DNA of 64,000 nucleotides from Epithemia pelagica (lineage: Eukaryota > Bacillariophyta > Bacillariophyceae > Surirellales > Surirellaceae). A program made the translations under genes and the position numbers. Positions 39,717 to 50,178 of the stretch are shown here, piece by piece. Each line of letters begins with the position of its first letter. The first letter of the stretch is position 1. The stretch covers positions 930,001 through 994,000 of the forward strand of contig OX337232.1 in NCBI GenBank assembly GCA_946965045.2, read 5' to 3'. The notes under the pieces are model-generated. The model searched no databases. It saw nothing but the letters and a program-made list of their open reading frames with translations, and had not been told where the DNA came from.

Positions 39717-42290
39717 CTAAGCAGTTACATTCATCCGTTTTGATTTCTTCGTCCCTTTTTCTCGTTTTTCTGGCTTCCGTTTCTTCGGTTCATTATTATC
39801 GTTCTTTAATCCATCAAGCTTGGCCCAGGACAGCCACTCAGTTTCCTTACCGGCATGTTCAGTGATGATGCGAACGGCTGCATTGCGCCTATTATCAATT
39901 CTTTCTGATAGTTCATTCCGATTGTCATTCGTCACAGTCATAGGAAATCGACCCATGTCCCATTCTACTTCCCCACGATTCAGAAGAGCTGCGATTGAGA
40001 AACCTAGGCTGCACAAGTCATACTCTTCTTTCGGGTACCACTCCTCTCCAGGGTACTTCTGGAAAATATCTCGGTGGGTGTACAATGGAGTACCCACGAA
40101 ACCATCTATCTTCTCGTCCACATGCGACGCAACACCAAAATCAACGAGAAAAGCCCGGACGCTGTCAGCACCCCCTACCACGATCATGTTTTTTGGAGAC
40201 ACATCGTTGTGAAAAAACTTCTTGCTGTGAATGAAATCCAGAGCACTCTTTAGTTGCGTTGACACTTTCTTCAGAAACACCAAAGGATTTTTGGTAGAAA
40301 GAATGGCCGACAAGATAGGTTTTCCTCTTGGCTGAAGAACCAAACCTTGAATTTCTTTATCAATGCCCCCAAGACTGAAAGAGATTGTTGTTTCCTCCTT
40401 CAAAATAGGAAGGCCAATCTCGTCAAGGTCTGTCTTTTTTCGGCCAAGTCTGTCGAGCACACGTTTCTCATTTTGAATGTGCACAGCAGACAAAAGTATG
40501 GGTACTTTCAAAATCGACTCGAGATCTGTGCTCAATCCCATAACAGCACTGAATGTGCCTGTCCCAAGGAGCTCACCCACTTGTGTGACGTGCGTGAAAA
40601 GACGACTGTAATTAGGTCCAAAGAAGTCGGCCCGACGCTTCTGCATGATCTCCCATAGAAATCGAATGCCACGAGGAATGCCTTGTTCATCGACTCCTCT
40701 ATTTTCACGGTAGAGCTGTTCTTCAAGATCATCATAATCGTTGCAGCGTCCGACCCATTTCTTGAAACACCGTTGCGTCATGAGAGGCAACGGCTTTGAC
40801 TGGTATAGAACGAGACTTGCCACTTCAAAGTCAGAATTGGTAGCTTCCTTCATACGAAGCTCCAGCTTGTACACGGTTATGTACGCTAATGTACAAGTCA
40901 TCCCCGTCGCAAAACCATCCGAGCCAACGCCATACATATTGAAACTATGGTATACGTTCTTTGACAGATGGCCCAGAATTTGCTCAAGGCTCTCATGCTT
41001 CAGCGAATCATGCCCTTGCGTCGCTCGAACGAATGGCTTCACCTCCAATGCAAGTTTGAGATGATGATCAAACATTACAAAGAGAAAACCGCCAGGCTTT
41101 GAAATGCATACGTCCACTATCCGTTTCGGGCGTTTCGAGGTGGCAGGGATGATCTGGTTTGCTTTGACCATCTTCTTCACGGGCGAAAAAGGAGTAGGAC
41201 TTTCGAAATGCTTCCAGCAGCCAGCAATGCGCTCAAGTAACCCATGAAAAACTTGTTGTGCCCCCGCGATTTCTTGAGACTGCGGACCGGGGAATGATAA
41301 GTCAGTCTCCGTATTGTCACGAGCACCTGCCTTGAACCATTCCACCCCACGCGCTATTTTCTCTTTGTATTTTAATTCCTTGCTGCCAAGGTGTCTTGCG
41401 TCCTTTATCCACTTTTCCCAGTCTTCTGCTGCCGTCTTTAGCTCCTGGTAAGCCACACCTGAGGGATTAGAAGTATAGAAAGAATGGAGATCAAAATTTT
41501 GTCTTTTTTTAAACAAAGATGTTTCTTCCACGGATTCCCCAGCAAGCTTTCCCGGCTTGTGCAGATCTATCACTCTCGCAGCTGCGTCCTTCGTGTCTTT
41601 CCCCATTGTAATTGTACGTTCTGCTTGAGACATACGGGCACAGAGGGTTAAAGTTTGGTCCACTGCAAGGATCGACTCGAGACTTTCTCCAACAACTCGC
41701 ACAGCTCTTGATATCTTGTCATTCACTGCCTTCTCCTCGGCACTCACTGCCTCCTTCCTTTTTAGTGTTTCGATTTCAGCTTCTTGTTTCACAAACTTAA
41801 TCGCAAGGCTCTGCTGATGTTCCGGCGCCATTTTTTCTACAAACTCCTGTTCTGTGGCATTCAGTTTCTTCAGGAGATCATGAAGCGAAAGTTCATCGAT
41901 GGGCGGATCGCTCATCACCGAAAGGTCATTGCTGGTTGGCTTGTTCATGACCGAAAGGTCATTGCTGCTTGGATCGCTCGTCACGTTCCCGTTCATTCCA
42001 TCCAAGTCAGCGAGAGCACGACAGAACTTCTCCGATGCCTCGTGCACAGCAGTCTTCAACGTTGCCGGAAAGTACGGGATGCAACGAATATAACTTCTGA
42101 TCTTTCCTAAAGTTGTAGGTGATACCGCGCCACGAAAGGACTCGTGCAGAGCATCCAATTGACGACGGTACCGGGCCCAGTTCTCCAAAGTTGAACTGGT
42201 ATCGACGTCTTGAAGATGGACTGCTTTGTCTATATGATCCTGAGCTGCTGTCTCTTCTTCCGAAGTGATTCCGGTTGTGTGCTCCGCCAT
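39717..42290 (-). CDS. endonuclease-like domain plus protein kinase, 857 residues (Crinkler/FunK1-like)
   Basis: It is intronless, with ATG at 42290. N-terminal ~150 residues are helical with a repeated SNDLSVM stretch and no signal peptide; a charged helix follows at ~150-200. About residues 385-510 form an alpha/beta domain with GGFLFVMFD then LKLALEVKPF, whose E-V-K fits the (D/E)xK half of a PD-(D/E)xK nuclease. The kinase domain (~570-800) has glycine loop LLGTGTFSAVMG, catalytic loop FFHNDVSPKNMIV (HND instead of HRD), LVDFGVAS and a YDLCSLGFS helix. The C-terminus is Lys-rich (KKRKPEKREKGTKKSKR), a likely nuclear signal. REase-plus-kinase fusions are known among Crinkler-type effectors and transposon-linked proteins. 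Nuclease activity is inferred from one motif. It is duplicated next door. Confidence 0.75.
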   Translation of the reverse strand: MAEHTTGITSEEETAAQDHIDKAVHLQDVDTSSTLENWARYRRQLDALHESFRGAVSPTTLGKIRSYIRCIPYFPATLKTAVHEASEKFCRALADLDGMNGNVTSDPSSNDLSVMNKPTSNDLSVMSDPPIDELSLHDLLKKLNATEQEFVEKMAPEHQQSLAIKFVKQEAEIETLKRKEAVSAEEKAVNDKISRAVRVVGESLESILAVDQTLTLCARMSQAERTITMGKDTKDAAARVIDLHKPGKLAGESVEETSLFKKRQNFDLHSFYTSNPSGVAYQELKTAAEDWEKWIKDARHLGSKELKYKEKIARGVEWFKAGARDNTETDLSFPGPQSQEIAGAQQVFHGLLERIAGCWKHFESPTPFSPVKKMVKANQIIPATSKRPKRIVDVCISKPGGFLFVMFDHHLKLALEVKPFVRATQGHDSLKHESLEQILGHLSKNVYHSFNMYGVGSDGFATGMTCTLAYITVYKLELRMKEATNSDFEVASLVLYQSKPLPLMTQRCFKKWVGRCNDYDDLEEQLYRENRGVDEQGIPRGIRFLWEIMQKRRADFFGPNYSRLFTHVTQVGELLGTGTFSAVMGLSTDLESILKVPILLSAVHIQNEKRVLDRLGRKKTDLDEIGLPILKEETTISFSLGGIDKEIQGLVLQPRGKPILSAILSTKNPLVFLKKVSTQLKSALDFIHSKKFFHNDVSPKNMIVVGGADSVRAFLVDFGVASHVDEKIDGFVGTPLYTHRDIFQKYPGEEWYPKEEYDLCSLGFSIAALLNRGEVEWDMGRFPMTVTNDNRNELSERIDNRRNAAVRIITEHAGKETEWLSWAKLDGLKNDNNEPKKRKPEKREKGTKKSKRMNVTA

Positions 42291-42400
42291 GTTTGCTTAT
42301 GTTTTTCTTTGATGCTGATGCTTGTTGTAATTCGGCGGCGTGATTCCTCATTCTTGTATGCGATACATGATTGATTGATTGGGTGGAGGAAGCGGTCTCT

Positions 42401-42449
42401 CCGTAGTCCGTAGTCCGCAGTCCGCAGTCCGTAGTCCGTAGTCCGTAGT
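42401..42449. repeat. 7-bp tandem repeat (CCGTAGT/CCGCAGT)
   Basis: There are seven units upstream of the 857-residue gene, degenerating to about 42470. Confidence 0.85.
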
Positions 42450-42559
42450 CGTTTGCGTAGTCGGTAGTCGGATGTGCGACAGTACCAGTATATTGTAAGG
42501 GTGGGTCTTAACATTGGGAATGTAAACACGTTGGTGAATTGGGGGGATACCTTATTTCG

Positions 42560-44259
42560 CTAAGTGTTGCAGACTACACGTAGGTAGTAGGGCGTAGTGC
42601 TATAATTTTTAATAGAGGTTGGTATCGCGAGCTCGATGCGGGTAGGGCTTGCGCGAATCTCAGTCTTTGCGGGTCCAAATACCAGCGTGTTTCGCAGTTT
42701 CGCAATACTATCGGATTTTATGTACTCATCTTCACGGTAGAGCTGTTCTTCAAGATCAACATAAGCGTTGCAGCTCCCGACCCATTTCTTGAAGCATTCT
42801 CGTGTCATCAAAGGCAACGGCTTTGACTCGTATAGGACGAGACTTGCCACTTCAAAGTCAGGATTGGTAGCTTCCTTCATTCGAAGCTCCAGCTTGTACA
42901 CGGCTATGTACCCTAATGTACAAGTCATCCCCGTCGCAAAACCATCCGAGCCAACGCCATACATATTGAAACTATGGTACACGTTCTTTGACAGATGGCC
43001 CAGAATTTGCTCAAAGCTCTCATGCTTCAGCGAATCATGCCCTTGCGTCGCTCGAACGAATGGCTTCACCTCCAATGCAAGTTTGAGATGATGATCAAAC
43101 ATTACAAAGAGAAAACCGCCAGGCTTTGAAACGCATACGTCCACTATCCGTTTCGGGCGTTTCGAGGTGGCAGGGATGATCTGGTTTGCTTTGACCATCT
43201 TCTTCACGGGCGAAAAAGGAGTAGGACTTTTGAAACGCTTCCAGCAGCCAGCAATGCGCTCAAGTAACCCATGAAAACTTGTTGTGCCCCCGCGATTTCT
43301 TGAGACTGCGGACCGGGGAATGATAAGTCAGTCTCCGTATTGTCACGAGCACCTGCCTTGAACCATTCCACCCCACGCGCTATTTTCTCTTTGTATTTTA
43401 ATTCCTTGCTGCCAAGGTGTCTTGCGTTCATTATCCACTTTTCCCAGTCTTCTGCTGTCTTTTGTAGCTCCTGGTATTGCACACCTGAGGGATTAGAAGT
43501 ATAGAAAGAACGGAGATCAAAATCTTGTTTGCTTTGAAACAAAGCTGTTTCTTCCTCGGATTCCCCAGCAAGCTTTCCCGGCTTGTGCCGATCTATCACT
43601 TTCGCAGCTGCGTCCTTCGTTTCCGACCCGATTGGAATTGTACGTTCTGCTTGAGACATACGGCCACAGAGAGTGAGCGTTCGGTCCACTCTATTGATGG
43701 ACTTGAGACTTTTTCCAACAACTTCCGAAGCTGCCTCTTTCGCGGCATACACTGCCTCTTTCGCGGCATACACTGCCTTGAGTCCTTCGATTTCAGCCTT
43801 CCGTGCAGCTTCTTGTTTCACAAACTCAATCGCAAGGCTCTGCTGATGTTCCGACGCCATTTTTTCTACAAACTCCTGTTTTGTGGCACTCAGTTTCTTC
43901 AGGAGATCATGAAGCGGAAGGTCATCGCTGGTCGGATCGCTCATCAAGTTCCCATCATTCCAGTCACTTGTCGAGTTCATTCCATGCAAGGCATGGAAAG
44001 CACGACAGAAGTTCTCCGATGCCTCGTCCATGGCAGTCTTCAACGTATCCGGAAAGTACGGGATGCTACGAATAAGACTGCTGAGCTCACTTACGTTTGA
44101 AGGTGATCCCGCGTCATCAGAGGATATGCGCAGAGCATCCAATCGCTCATGATACCCGTCCCATTTCTCCTGAGTAGAACGCGTGGCGCCGCCTTCATGA
44201 TGGACTTTCTTCACATGGGTCTCAGCTGCTCTCTCTTCTCCCGAACTAATTCCGCTCAT
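42560..44259 (-). pseudogene. truncated, frameshifted duplicate of the endonuclease-kinase gene
   Basis: ATG 44259 opens 351 codons strongly similar to the N-terminal half of the 857-residue protein. The frame then breaks near 43277, where the A run in 'gaaaact' has four A's against five in the intact copy (41248 region). The homologous sequence resumes in the next frame (43207-42730) through the E-V-K domain and stops before the kinase domain, where sequence of the 305-bp MITE family begins (42613-42727). The kinase half is absent. The 5' flanks of both copies also match (ttcggcggcgtgatt, gatacatgat), so the duplication included the promoter. Confidence 0.8.
42613..42727. mobile_element. truncated MITE fragment (left ~115 bp of the 20521 family)
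   Basis: It begins TAGAGGTTGG like 20521 and follows it, with substitutions, to tatcggattttatgtactc. The right half and right TIR are missing. It forms the breakpoint of the neighbouring gene copy. Confidence 0.85.
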
Positions 44260-44694
44260 GTTTTATGTTTTTCTTTGATGGAGCTTGTTGCAATTCGGCG
44301 GCGTGATTTGTATGCGATACATGATCGATTGATTGATTGATTGATATTGATCCACACGGCCTGTTGCAGGAACGACGACAGCCAAAACCTCCTCGTAGAT
44401 TTCTTTTTGTTCGGGACTCCTCCTCAGACTTCGGGTCACGAATCATGTTCTTGAACTGATTTCCGCGACTGTGTGTACACTTTGATCTACTGTTGTTGTT
44501 CGGAATGTGTGACGTGTCGCTGCGTCATTCGTCCTCACTTTTTGTGATACCCGCAAAAACATCATGATACAATAGGTAACTGGTAACTGCTCTCTTTTCT
44601 CCTGAATCCTGACTTCAAGAAGCCCATCCCTTCTTGTCCTTATCTTTGATTCCGAAATTTGCACCAACATTGGAAACGGAGACGCGGTCCAATT
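44260..44694. other. divergent intergenic region
   Basis: It lies between the minus-strand gene copy and the plus-strand FAD oxidoreductase, so it should hold both promoters. ttgattgattgattga tandem words occur at 44328-44345. No further element is recognised. Confidence 0.4.
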
Positions 44695-46518
44695 ATGACG
44701 ACGGCTCAATCACCACCTGCTCCCGGCTTCTTGTGCCTGATAGTCGCATTGCTGTCACTCGTTCGACTTGATAGTGTTCATGGATTCACGCCGAGTCCGT
44801 CACACACTTCTGTCCTACATCTTTCGGCGAACAGGATAGCCCCTTTTCCATTGGTAACAACGACGAGAACCACTACCCAACTATTTTTATGGAAACGCGT
44901 GTCGAAATTTTTTGGACGGTCCAAAGACAAGAACAACAAGGGTGACGAATCCGACGGGGACGAAACATCGTCGTCCCCGCCCTCGTCGTCGTCGTCGTCG
45001 TCGTCGGTGGAAGCATTATCTTCTTCCACATCAAAACCGACTGCACCCAAGCCCAAACGAAGGAAAAACACAAAACATGTTTCGGTTTGCATTGTGGGTG
45101 GAGGTGTGAGCGGATTGACAGCAGGAATGGAATGTGCCACCAAAATGGCCTCCAAAACCAAACCGAAACAGAACCAGGACACAGACGACAATGACAACAA
45201 GAACCAGGACGGTGAACCTCTCGTTGTTATTCTGGAGGCTTCGTCGACTGTAGGAGGACGCGTCCAATCAGATACCACTCCAGATGGATACACTCTGGAT
45301 CGAGGCTTTGCCGTCTTTATTGAGGAATATCCCTTTGCACAAAAACTTTTGGACTACTCCGATTTGCAATTGGGACAATTTTTGCCGGGTGCCCTCGTGA
45401 AGGTATCTTCCGGATCCTTGGCCCGTGTGGCGGATCCCTTGCGACAACCTGGAGAATTGTTCACGGCGCTGTTGGCACCCGTGGGGAGCTTGCTGGACAA
45501 GATTGGTATTTTGTTCTTGGTATGGAATGTTCGGAGTCAATCCCTGGAAAAATTATTTCAAGAAAAGGAAACGAGTACCATTGACGCCTTGACGAAACGA
45601 TGGAACTTTTCGGAAGACATGATCGAGAAATTCTTTACACCCTTCTTGGAAGGCATCTATTTGGCACCCCTTCAAGAACAATCGTCACGTATGTTTTCCT
45701 TTGTGTTCAAAATGTTTTCTGAAGGATCGGCATCCTTACCACGAGGAGGGATTGGAGCCGTCGCTGAACAATTGAAAACCAAGGCAGAATCGGTCGGTGT
45801 GGACATTTGTTTCGACCAAGCTGTGGAAACGATTGAACAAAACTCTGGGGAGAGTCCTGCGTTTACAGTGTACACGGGAGATACGGCCTGGACGTGTGAT
45901 TCGTTAATTGTTGCAACAGAGGGAGATGCAGCCTGCAAATTAATTTCCCAAATCAATGGCTTTGAATCTCTGGAAACATTGCCTGGACAAGTCCAGCGAC
46001 AAGTCGGCAATGTGTATTATGGATTTGAAGGAGAACCTCCTGTCCAAGATCCTATATTGATTCTTAACGGTATGAAGGGAGACTTGGAAAAAAATCCCGT
46101 CAACAACGTCTGCTTCCCCTCGTCGGTCACTTCGGGTTATGCACCGGAAGGATGCAGTTTGTGCAGTGTTACAATACTCAAAGAGGCCATGGATCTCTAC
46201 CAAGACCGTGACGAAGAATTGGATGCGGCGATACGGAAACAATTGAGCACGTGGTTTCCCTCTCATGCATCGTCCATCTCCGACGAGAAAGACTGGCAAC
46301 TCAAGGGCATGTATCGGATTGCTAATGCTCAACCAGGACAGTTCAAGGGTCCTTTCCCCGCCAATGTCAATGGTGGTCGACCTAGCAACAGTTATCGCAA
46401 CAAAGAACTTCCAGCAGGAATTTTCGTCTGTGGAGATCACATGTCGACTGCAACGTTGAATGGAGCGCTGGAATCCGGGGTTGCTGCAGGAGCAGCAGCG
46501 GCAGCAGCCGTTCCATGA
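44695..46518 (+). CDS. plastid-targeted FAD-dependent amine oxidase/phytoene-desaturase-like oxidoreductase
   Basis: ATG 44695 is the first ATG in frame; the product has 607 residues without introns. Residues ~10-30 are a signal peptide (LCLIVALLSLVRL) ending VHG-FTPS, a good ASAFAP-type plastid site, followed by a Ser/Thr-rich transit region. A Ser run and a basic linker precede the FAD domain: VCIVGGGVSGLTAG (~132-145, GxGxxG dinucleotide fold), VVILEASSTVGGRV (GGR motif, ~180-188) and a C-terminal GIFVCGDHMSTATLNGA, which contacts the FAD in this superfamily. A 30-residue Lys/Asp/Asn insertion interrupts the fold after the first helix. The substrate is unknown; carotenoid or protoporphyrinogen-like chemistry is possible. 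The family-level call is firm, the specific reaction is not. Confidence 0.85.
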   Translation: MTTAQSPPAPGFLCLIVALLSLVRLDSVHGFTPSPSHTSVLHLSANRIAPFPLVTTTRTTTQLFLWKRVSKFFGRSKDKNNKGDESDGDETSSSPPSSSSSSSSVEALSSSTSKPTAPKPKRRKNTKHVSVCIVGGGVSGLTAGMECATKMASKTKPKQNQDTDDNDNKNQDGEPLVVILEASSTVGGRVQSDTTPDGYTLDRGFAVFIEEYPFAQKLLDYSDLQLGQFLPGALVKVSSGSLARVADPLRQPGELFTALLAPVGSLLDKIGILFLVWNVRSQSLEKLFQEKETSTIDALTKRWNFSEDMIEKFFTPFLEGIYLAPLQEQSSRMFSFVFKMFSEGSASLPRGGIGAVAEQLKTKAESVGVDICFDQAVETIEQNSGESPAFTVYTGDTAWTCDSLIVATEGDAACKLISQINGFESLETLPGQVQRQVGNVYYGFEGEPPVQDPILILNGMKGDLEKNPVNNVCFPSSVTSGYAPEGCSLCSVTILKEAMDLYQDRDEELDAAIRKQLSTWFPSHASSISDEKDWQLKGMYRIANAQPGQFKGPFPANVNGGRPSNSYRNKELPAGIFVCGDHMSTATLNGALESGVAAGAAAAAAVP

Positions 46519-46909
46519 GAAGTGGGAGGTTGGTCTAGGTAGGAATCTGAACGCCTTCCCCATACTTTTCCTGAGTAGCCAATAACTTTGGCTTAGACTG
46601 CTCCTCCATAGCTGCAGCCAGGTAATGCAATAGCGGTATCGATTTTAACATCAGGGATTCAATGTTGGCGAGATTGTAGGAGTACCTAGACGACCAGGGA
46701 TACCAGTCTACTCCCAGTAGACTTGCCGCCCAGGGTAGTTGAGTCGTGACGGCTTCTACACATCAACATACGCATTTCTCAACTGACGCAAGGACAGACC
46801 GTACACCATTTACCATTTACCATTTACCATTTCCTCACTCGGCAGCGACAGAGACAACACGGATTGGGATTGTCTGATAGCAAGAGAGAAGCAAACGAAC
46901 CAATTCATC
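46519..46909. other. intergenic region with 7-bp tandem repeat
   Basis: It contains (ccattta)x4 at 46806-46833 within the likely promoter or leader of the NDUFA1 gene. No other feature is seen. Confidence 0.5.
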
Positions 46910-47110
46910 ATGGCATGGCAATCAATGGCTCCCCTCGGAATTATTTCCGCTATGTTTTTTGTTACGGCCAATGGAATATCTGTGATTAATTGGTTGGACA
47001 ACGGCAAGATTCGGCGCAAGGGTGGTGCCTCTTTCTTTGACAAGTACATTGATCAACGTGAAGAGTTTCTCCGCGAGTGGCAGCGTAAAGCAAAGCTCAA
47101 CGACAAGTAA
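46910..47110 (+). CDS. mitochondrial complex I subunit NDUFA1 (MWFE)-like
   Basis: It is a 66-residue protein with ATG in a purine-favourable context (atcATGG). Layout: MAWQSMAPLGIISAMFF opens a single membrane segment (~8-28), followed by a short basic stretch and a charged helix (FFDKYIDQREEFLREWQRK). Plant and animal NDUFA1 has the same size, the same N-terminal PLGII..MFxV membrane anchor and the same charged matrix tail. It is an accessory subunit of the membrane arm needed for complex I assembly. No mitochondrial presequence is expected for this subunit. The small size lowers certainty. Confidence 0.7.
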   Translation: MAWQSMAPLGIISAMFFVTANGISVINWLDNGKIRRKGGASFFDKYIDQREEFLREWQRKAKLNDK

Positions 47111-47583
47111 AAGGGGTTCACAACGGGCCGATTTCAAGCATGAAGGAAATCCAGCAGACAAGGATTACATGGAATCCCTTGTTTCTGCTGCTGTGCTTCC
47201 GATACATCCGGGTTTCATGTGAGAATGAGGATGAACTGCGGAAACGAAAATAATGGACGGATTACTCATTTTTACACTCATATTATGTAGGTGATCACAT
47301 TAGTTCTGTTTCGCTCATATTGAGCAAAATTGACTGGGTACGCACTGCTCATGGGAGTAAGTCACAAAGCTAAGCAAAAAGCATGTAGGAGTAGTCCAAA
47401 CGGGAAAGACGGATATTTTATTCTCGACATTTCATACTGTTTACAGTTTGCTTTAAGATTACGTTTGCCTGTATGAGCACCTATCCGGTATTCATACGCT
47501 AGCGGAAGGGGGTTACTAACAAGTAATCCATCTTTCCCCACCGACACCGTTTCATAGTCGAGTGAGGTATGGATTGGCTACCC
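47111..47583. other. intergenic region between convergent genes
   Basis: This is 3' flank of the NDUFA1-like gene and the unknown spliced gene. Nothing else is seen. Confidence 0.4.
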
Positions 47584-48848
47584 TTAGATTTCAGCCAATT
47601 CGGTATCGACCGGCAGAACAAGGACTTGATCAATTCGATTGGGATCTCTCGCAAAGGCTGTTGCACCAAGAACTTCGTCTTGAGGTGGTGCCGGTGGAAA
47701 CAAATCGGCCGGTTCAAAGGGAATGGTGTCGTGTGGATGTGCAAAGCTGCTGTGCGAAGAACTGCTTGTGGAAACTGTTTGATCATTCGTCCGCCGACTC
47801 TAATGGTAATAACAAAATAAACCGTTAGTGTTGTGAAAAATTACTCACACTGTACATTACACTCCAGCAAACATACCGTTTGGCTCTTGGCACGCTGCGC
47901 CTGAAAAGGCTTGGGCACTCCAAACGATTTTGGAGAGCCCGCGGCGTTGGCTTCTTGTTCCCAAAATTGTTGTTCCCCGTTGATCCACTTGGAGTGTTCG
48001 GAACTCTCGCCGGTGGTGTCTGAGGTTTTGGTGTTTTTCGATGCATGCGTCCGTTCACTTCGTTTTCGAGCAAAGTTCCGTGTGGGAGACAAGGGTGAGA
48101 TGGGAAGGCGTGGCTCCGGTCGTTTGAGTGGCATGGCGGAATCTTTGGAGGATGGAAAGAGTGACGAATCGTTGGAGGGAGAGTGTTTCAGTTTCTCAGC
48201 GTTGGCCAAGGCTTCTAATGTATAGGCCGAGACTGCCGAAATACTATCGTCAAAGGTTCGGTTCGGCACAATCAAATGGGACGAACCCAACGGCGTAGTG
48301 ACTTTCGCAGGGGATTGAGGCGCTCGAGCATCTGCCATGTGGGCCGGTATTATGGTTAACTTTTGTTGCTGTGAAGAAGCACCAAACGGTCTTCCCTCCG
48401 GATGTTGAAAGGCTGTCTCGACCGTGAGATGTTTCGGTGAATCCTTGGGTTCGGCCTCTCGTGCCGAATCGGCAGCACGAGGAGACGACGATTTTCCAGT
48501 GGGGAGTGGTGCATTTGGATGGTCGTCCATAAACAAGTGTTCGTAAACTTGTTCTCCAAATTCAGGACGGAGTGGTCTTTTGGTTCGCATACCTTCCGGT
48601 GTCACAACTGGTTTTCGCAGTTGCGGATTTTCGGTGTCTTCATCATCATCACCGCCATCGTATTGGAGTTCCACACCAGAGGTGGCCCCTACTGTGCAAG
48701 AGCCAAACATTTTATGAATGGCTGTTTCAAAGGTAGTAGGCATTTCCTCTTGTGTCTTCCATGCTTCCAAGTTCCGCAGGAAATCACGAGCGGAGGATTT
48801 TAGTTTGTCACCGGCCGAATATGCCATGGACATTGCACCACTCTGCAT
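47584..48848 (-). CDS. unknown spliced protein, 395 residues
   Basis: Exon 1 runs 48848-47877 and exon 2 47799-47584; the 77-base intron (GTATGT...TTAG) is in phase 0. Reading through the donor would end after 12 codons, whereas splicing gives 71 more protein-like residues ending DTELAEI. I chose ATG 48848 because codons further upstream lack an ATG. The N-terminal ~70 residues look folded (YSAGDKLKSSARDFLRNLEAW, then TFETAIHKMFGSC), with an acidic run after. The rest is Ser/Pro-rich and probably disordered, with basic patches (RNFARKRSERTHASK). I recognise no domain. The disordered serine-rich region with prolines suggests a phosphoprotein or regulatory role, which is a guess. Confidence 0.75.
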
Positions 48849-49602
48849 CGTAAATGGTTTCGTTGTGGATTTCCTTCCTTCTCTCGTTTGGCACACCTAC
48901 GACGACAATCAATGGGTCTACGATTCTGCCGTTGGGAAACGTCTCTCTCCAACGACGCGAGGGACAAGACGTTCTTCGTCGCGTGTGTATTGGTTGTTCG
49001 TTGTGGTTGGGATTGTTCTGAATCGGTTGTATGTGTCCACTGCCCCTCTTTCTTGACGATACTCCACGATAGTTTATTTTCTTCACGGGTTCATTTGCCA
49101 AAACCCACAACAAGAGGTGAATCTCTCAACTCAAAGCAGCAGCCGCAGACGCGCAAATCGCAATTTGTGCCGCCAATTCGTTCTTGCCTTGCGTGGTGTC
49201 CGTTTCCCAGACCAAGTCGTGTGGCCAAAACGCCGGCCCGGCAAACAAAGAAGTCTACTTAGGAGCATCTGGAACGGGCACAAGTCTAAGTAGGCCATAG
49301 AGATCGCCATTGTTAGCTCTTAAGTGTTTTACCGACAATAAATTTCTCGTGACCCTACGGGCATAAACACCTGGCACCGTACAATTTCTTCCGAACAAGA
49401 CTTGCTGGCGCGAATATCTCTCGTTTACACGATACGATACAGGTCGACCCAGTCACAGACAACTTTGGATTCTACAAACTACACTATCTACAGTGTTTAC
49501 GCATGCCAGGACAGTTTTGGTATGTCACGTTGTCGCGGGCCGGCCTGTCACGAATATAACGGGCACAGTTGGGGTGTTTTGGCGAGAAGATCGATGAAAT
49601 AC
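48849..49602. other. intergenic region
   Basis: This is the promoter side of the spliced gene (minus). Short open stretches are present on both strands without motifs. Nothing supported. Confidence 0.4.
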
Positions 49603-50175
49603 TTAAAGCGTTGAATTTGGGAGTGTGCCCACACTCCCCTCGTTGCATGGGGGCATAACAAAGTAAAAACCTTGCGGAATTTTCTTGGAAAGACCCGGAC
49701 CAGGAACCATGATGCCGCCACAAATTAATGAGACATGTTCATTTTTTGGTGACTGGGTTCCTTGTTTCCCTCCTCTCTTGTTGGACAGTAGTTGCGGGAT
49801 TTTGTTGCAAACGGGAGGTACCGAACTTGTGGTTTTGCAGCAATCTGCATTAAACTGCACTCTGTAATTCCCTTTAGAAAAGGAATAATAATGGAAACGG
49901 TCTATGAGTAGCTTGCCATTGAACAACTTCAATGGCTGGATCGTTCATTTCAAAGAGTTTTCTGTAGGTAGGAGGAGAAGTAAAGGCAGCTCTTCCCGTC
50001 TTGAATCGACTCCTCTTGAATCACACTCTGGTTGGAAGCTTCTGCTTGTACCACGTAGAAACGACAACAGGGATTCGCTGTCCAGGAGCTGTTGTTATAT
50101 CAACAGTCAGTGTAGCTAAACAAGGCCTTGTATTTCTCGTGTTTGCAATTCCTCTGCCATCCAAGACCCATGAAG
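49603..50175 (-). pseudogene. possible decayed exon set, unknown
   Basis: On the minus strand, two neighbouring frames give protein-like sequence: first GRGIANTRNTRPCLATLTVDITTAPGQ up to a TGA near 50025, continuing to about 49880; then another frame from 49932 to 49603. The frames do not join through an obvious intron. It sits directly downstream of the ALKBH1 stop. I could not name a family; it may be chance. Confidence 0.2.
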
Positions 50176-50178
50176 GAA

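Noticed and set aside
48888-49262. 124-codon plus-strand frame.
   Set aside because: Antisense to the 5' side of the spliced gene, no motif, no signal and poor composition.
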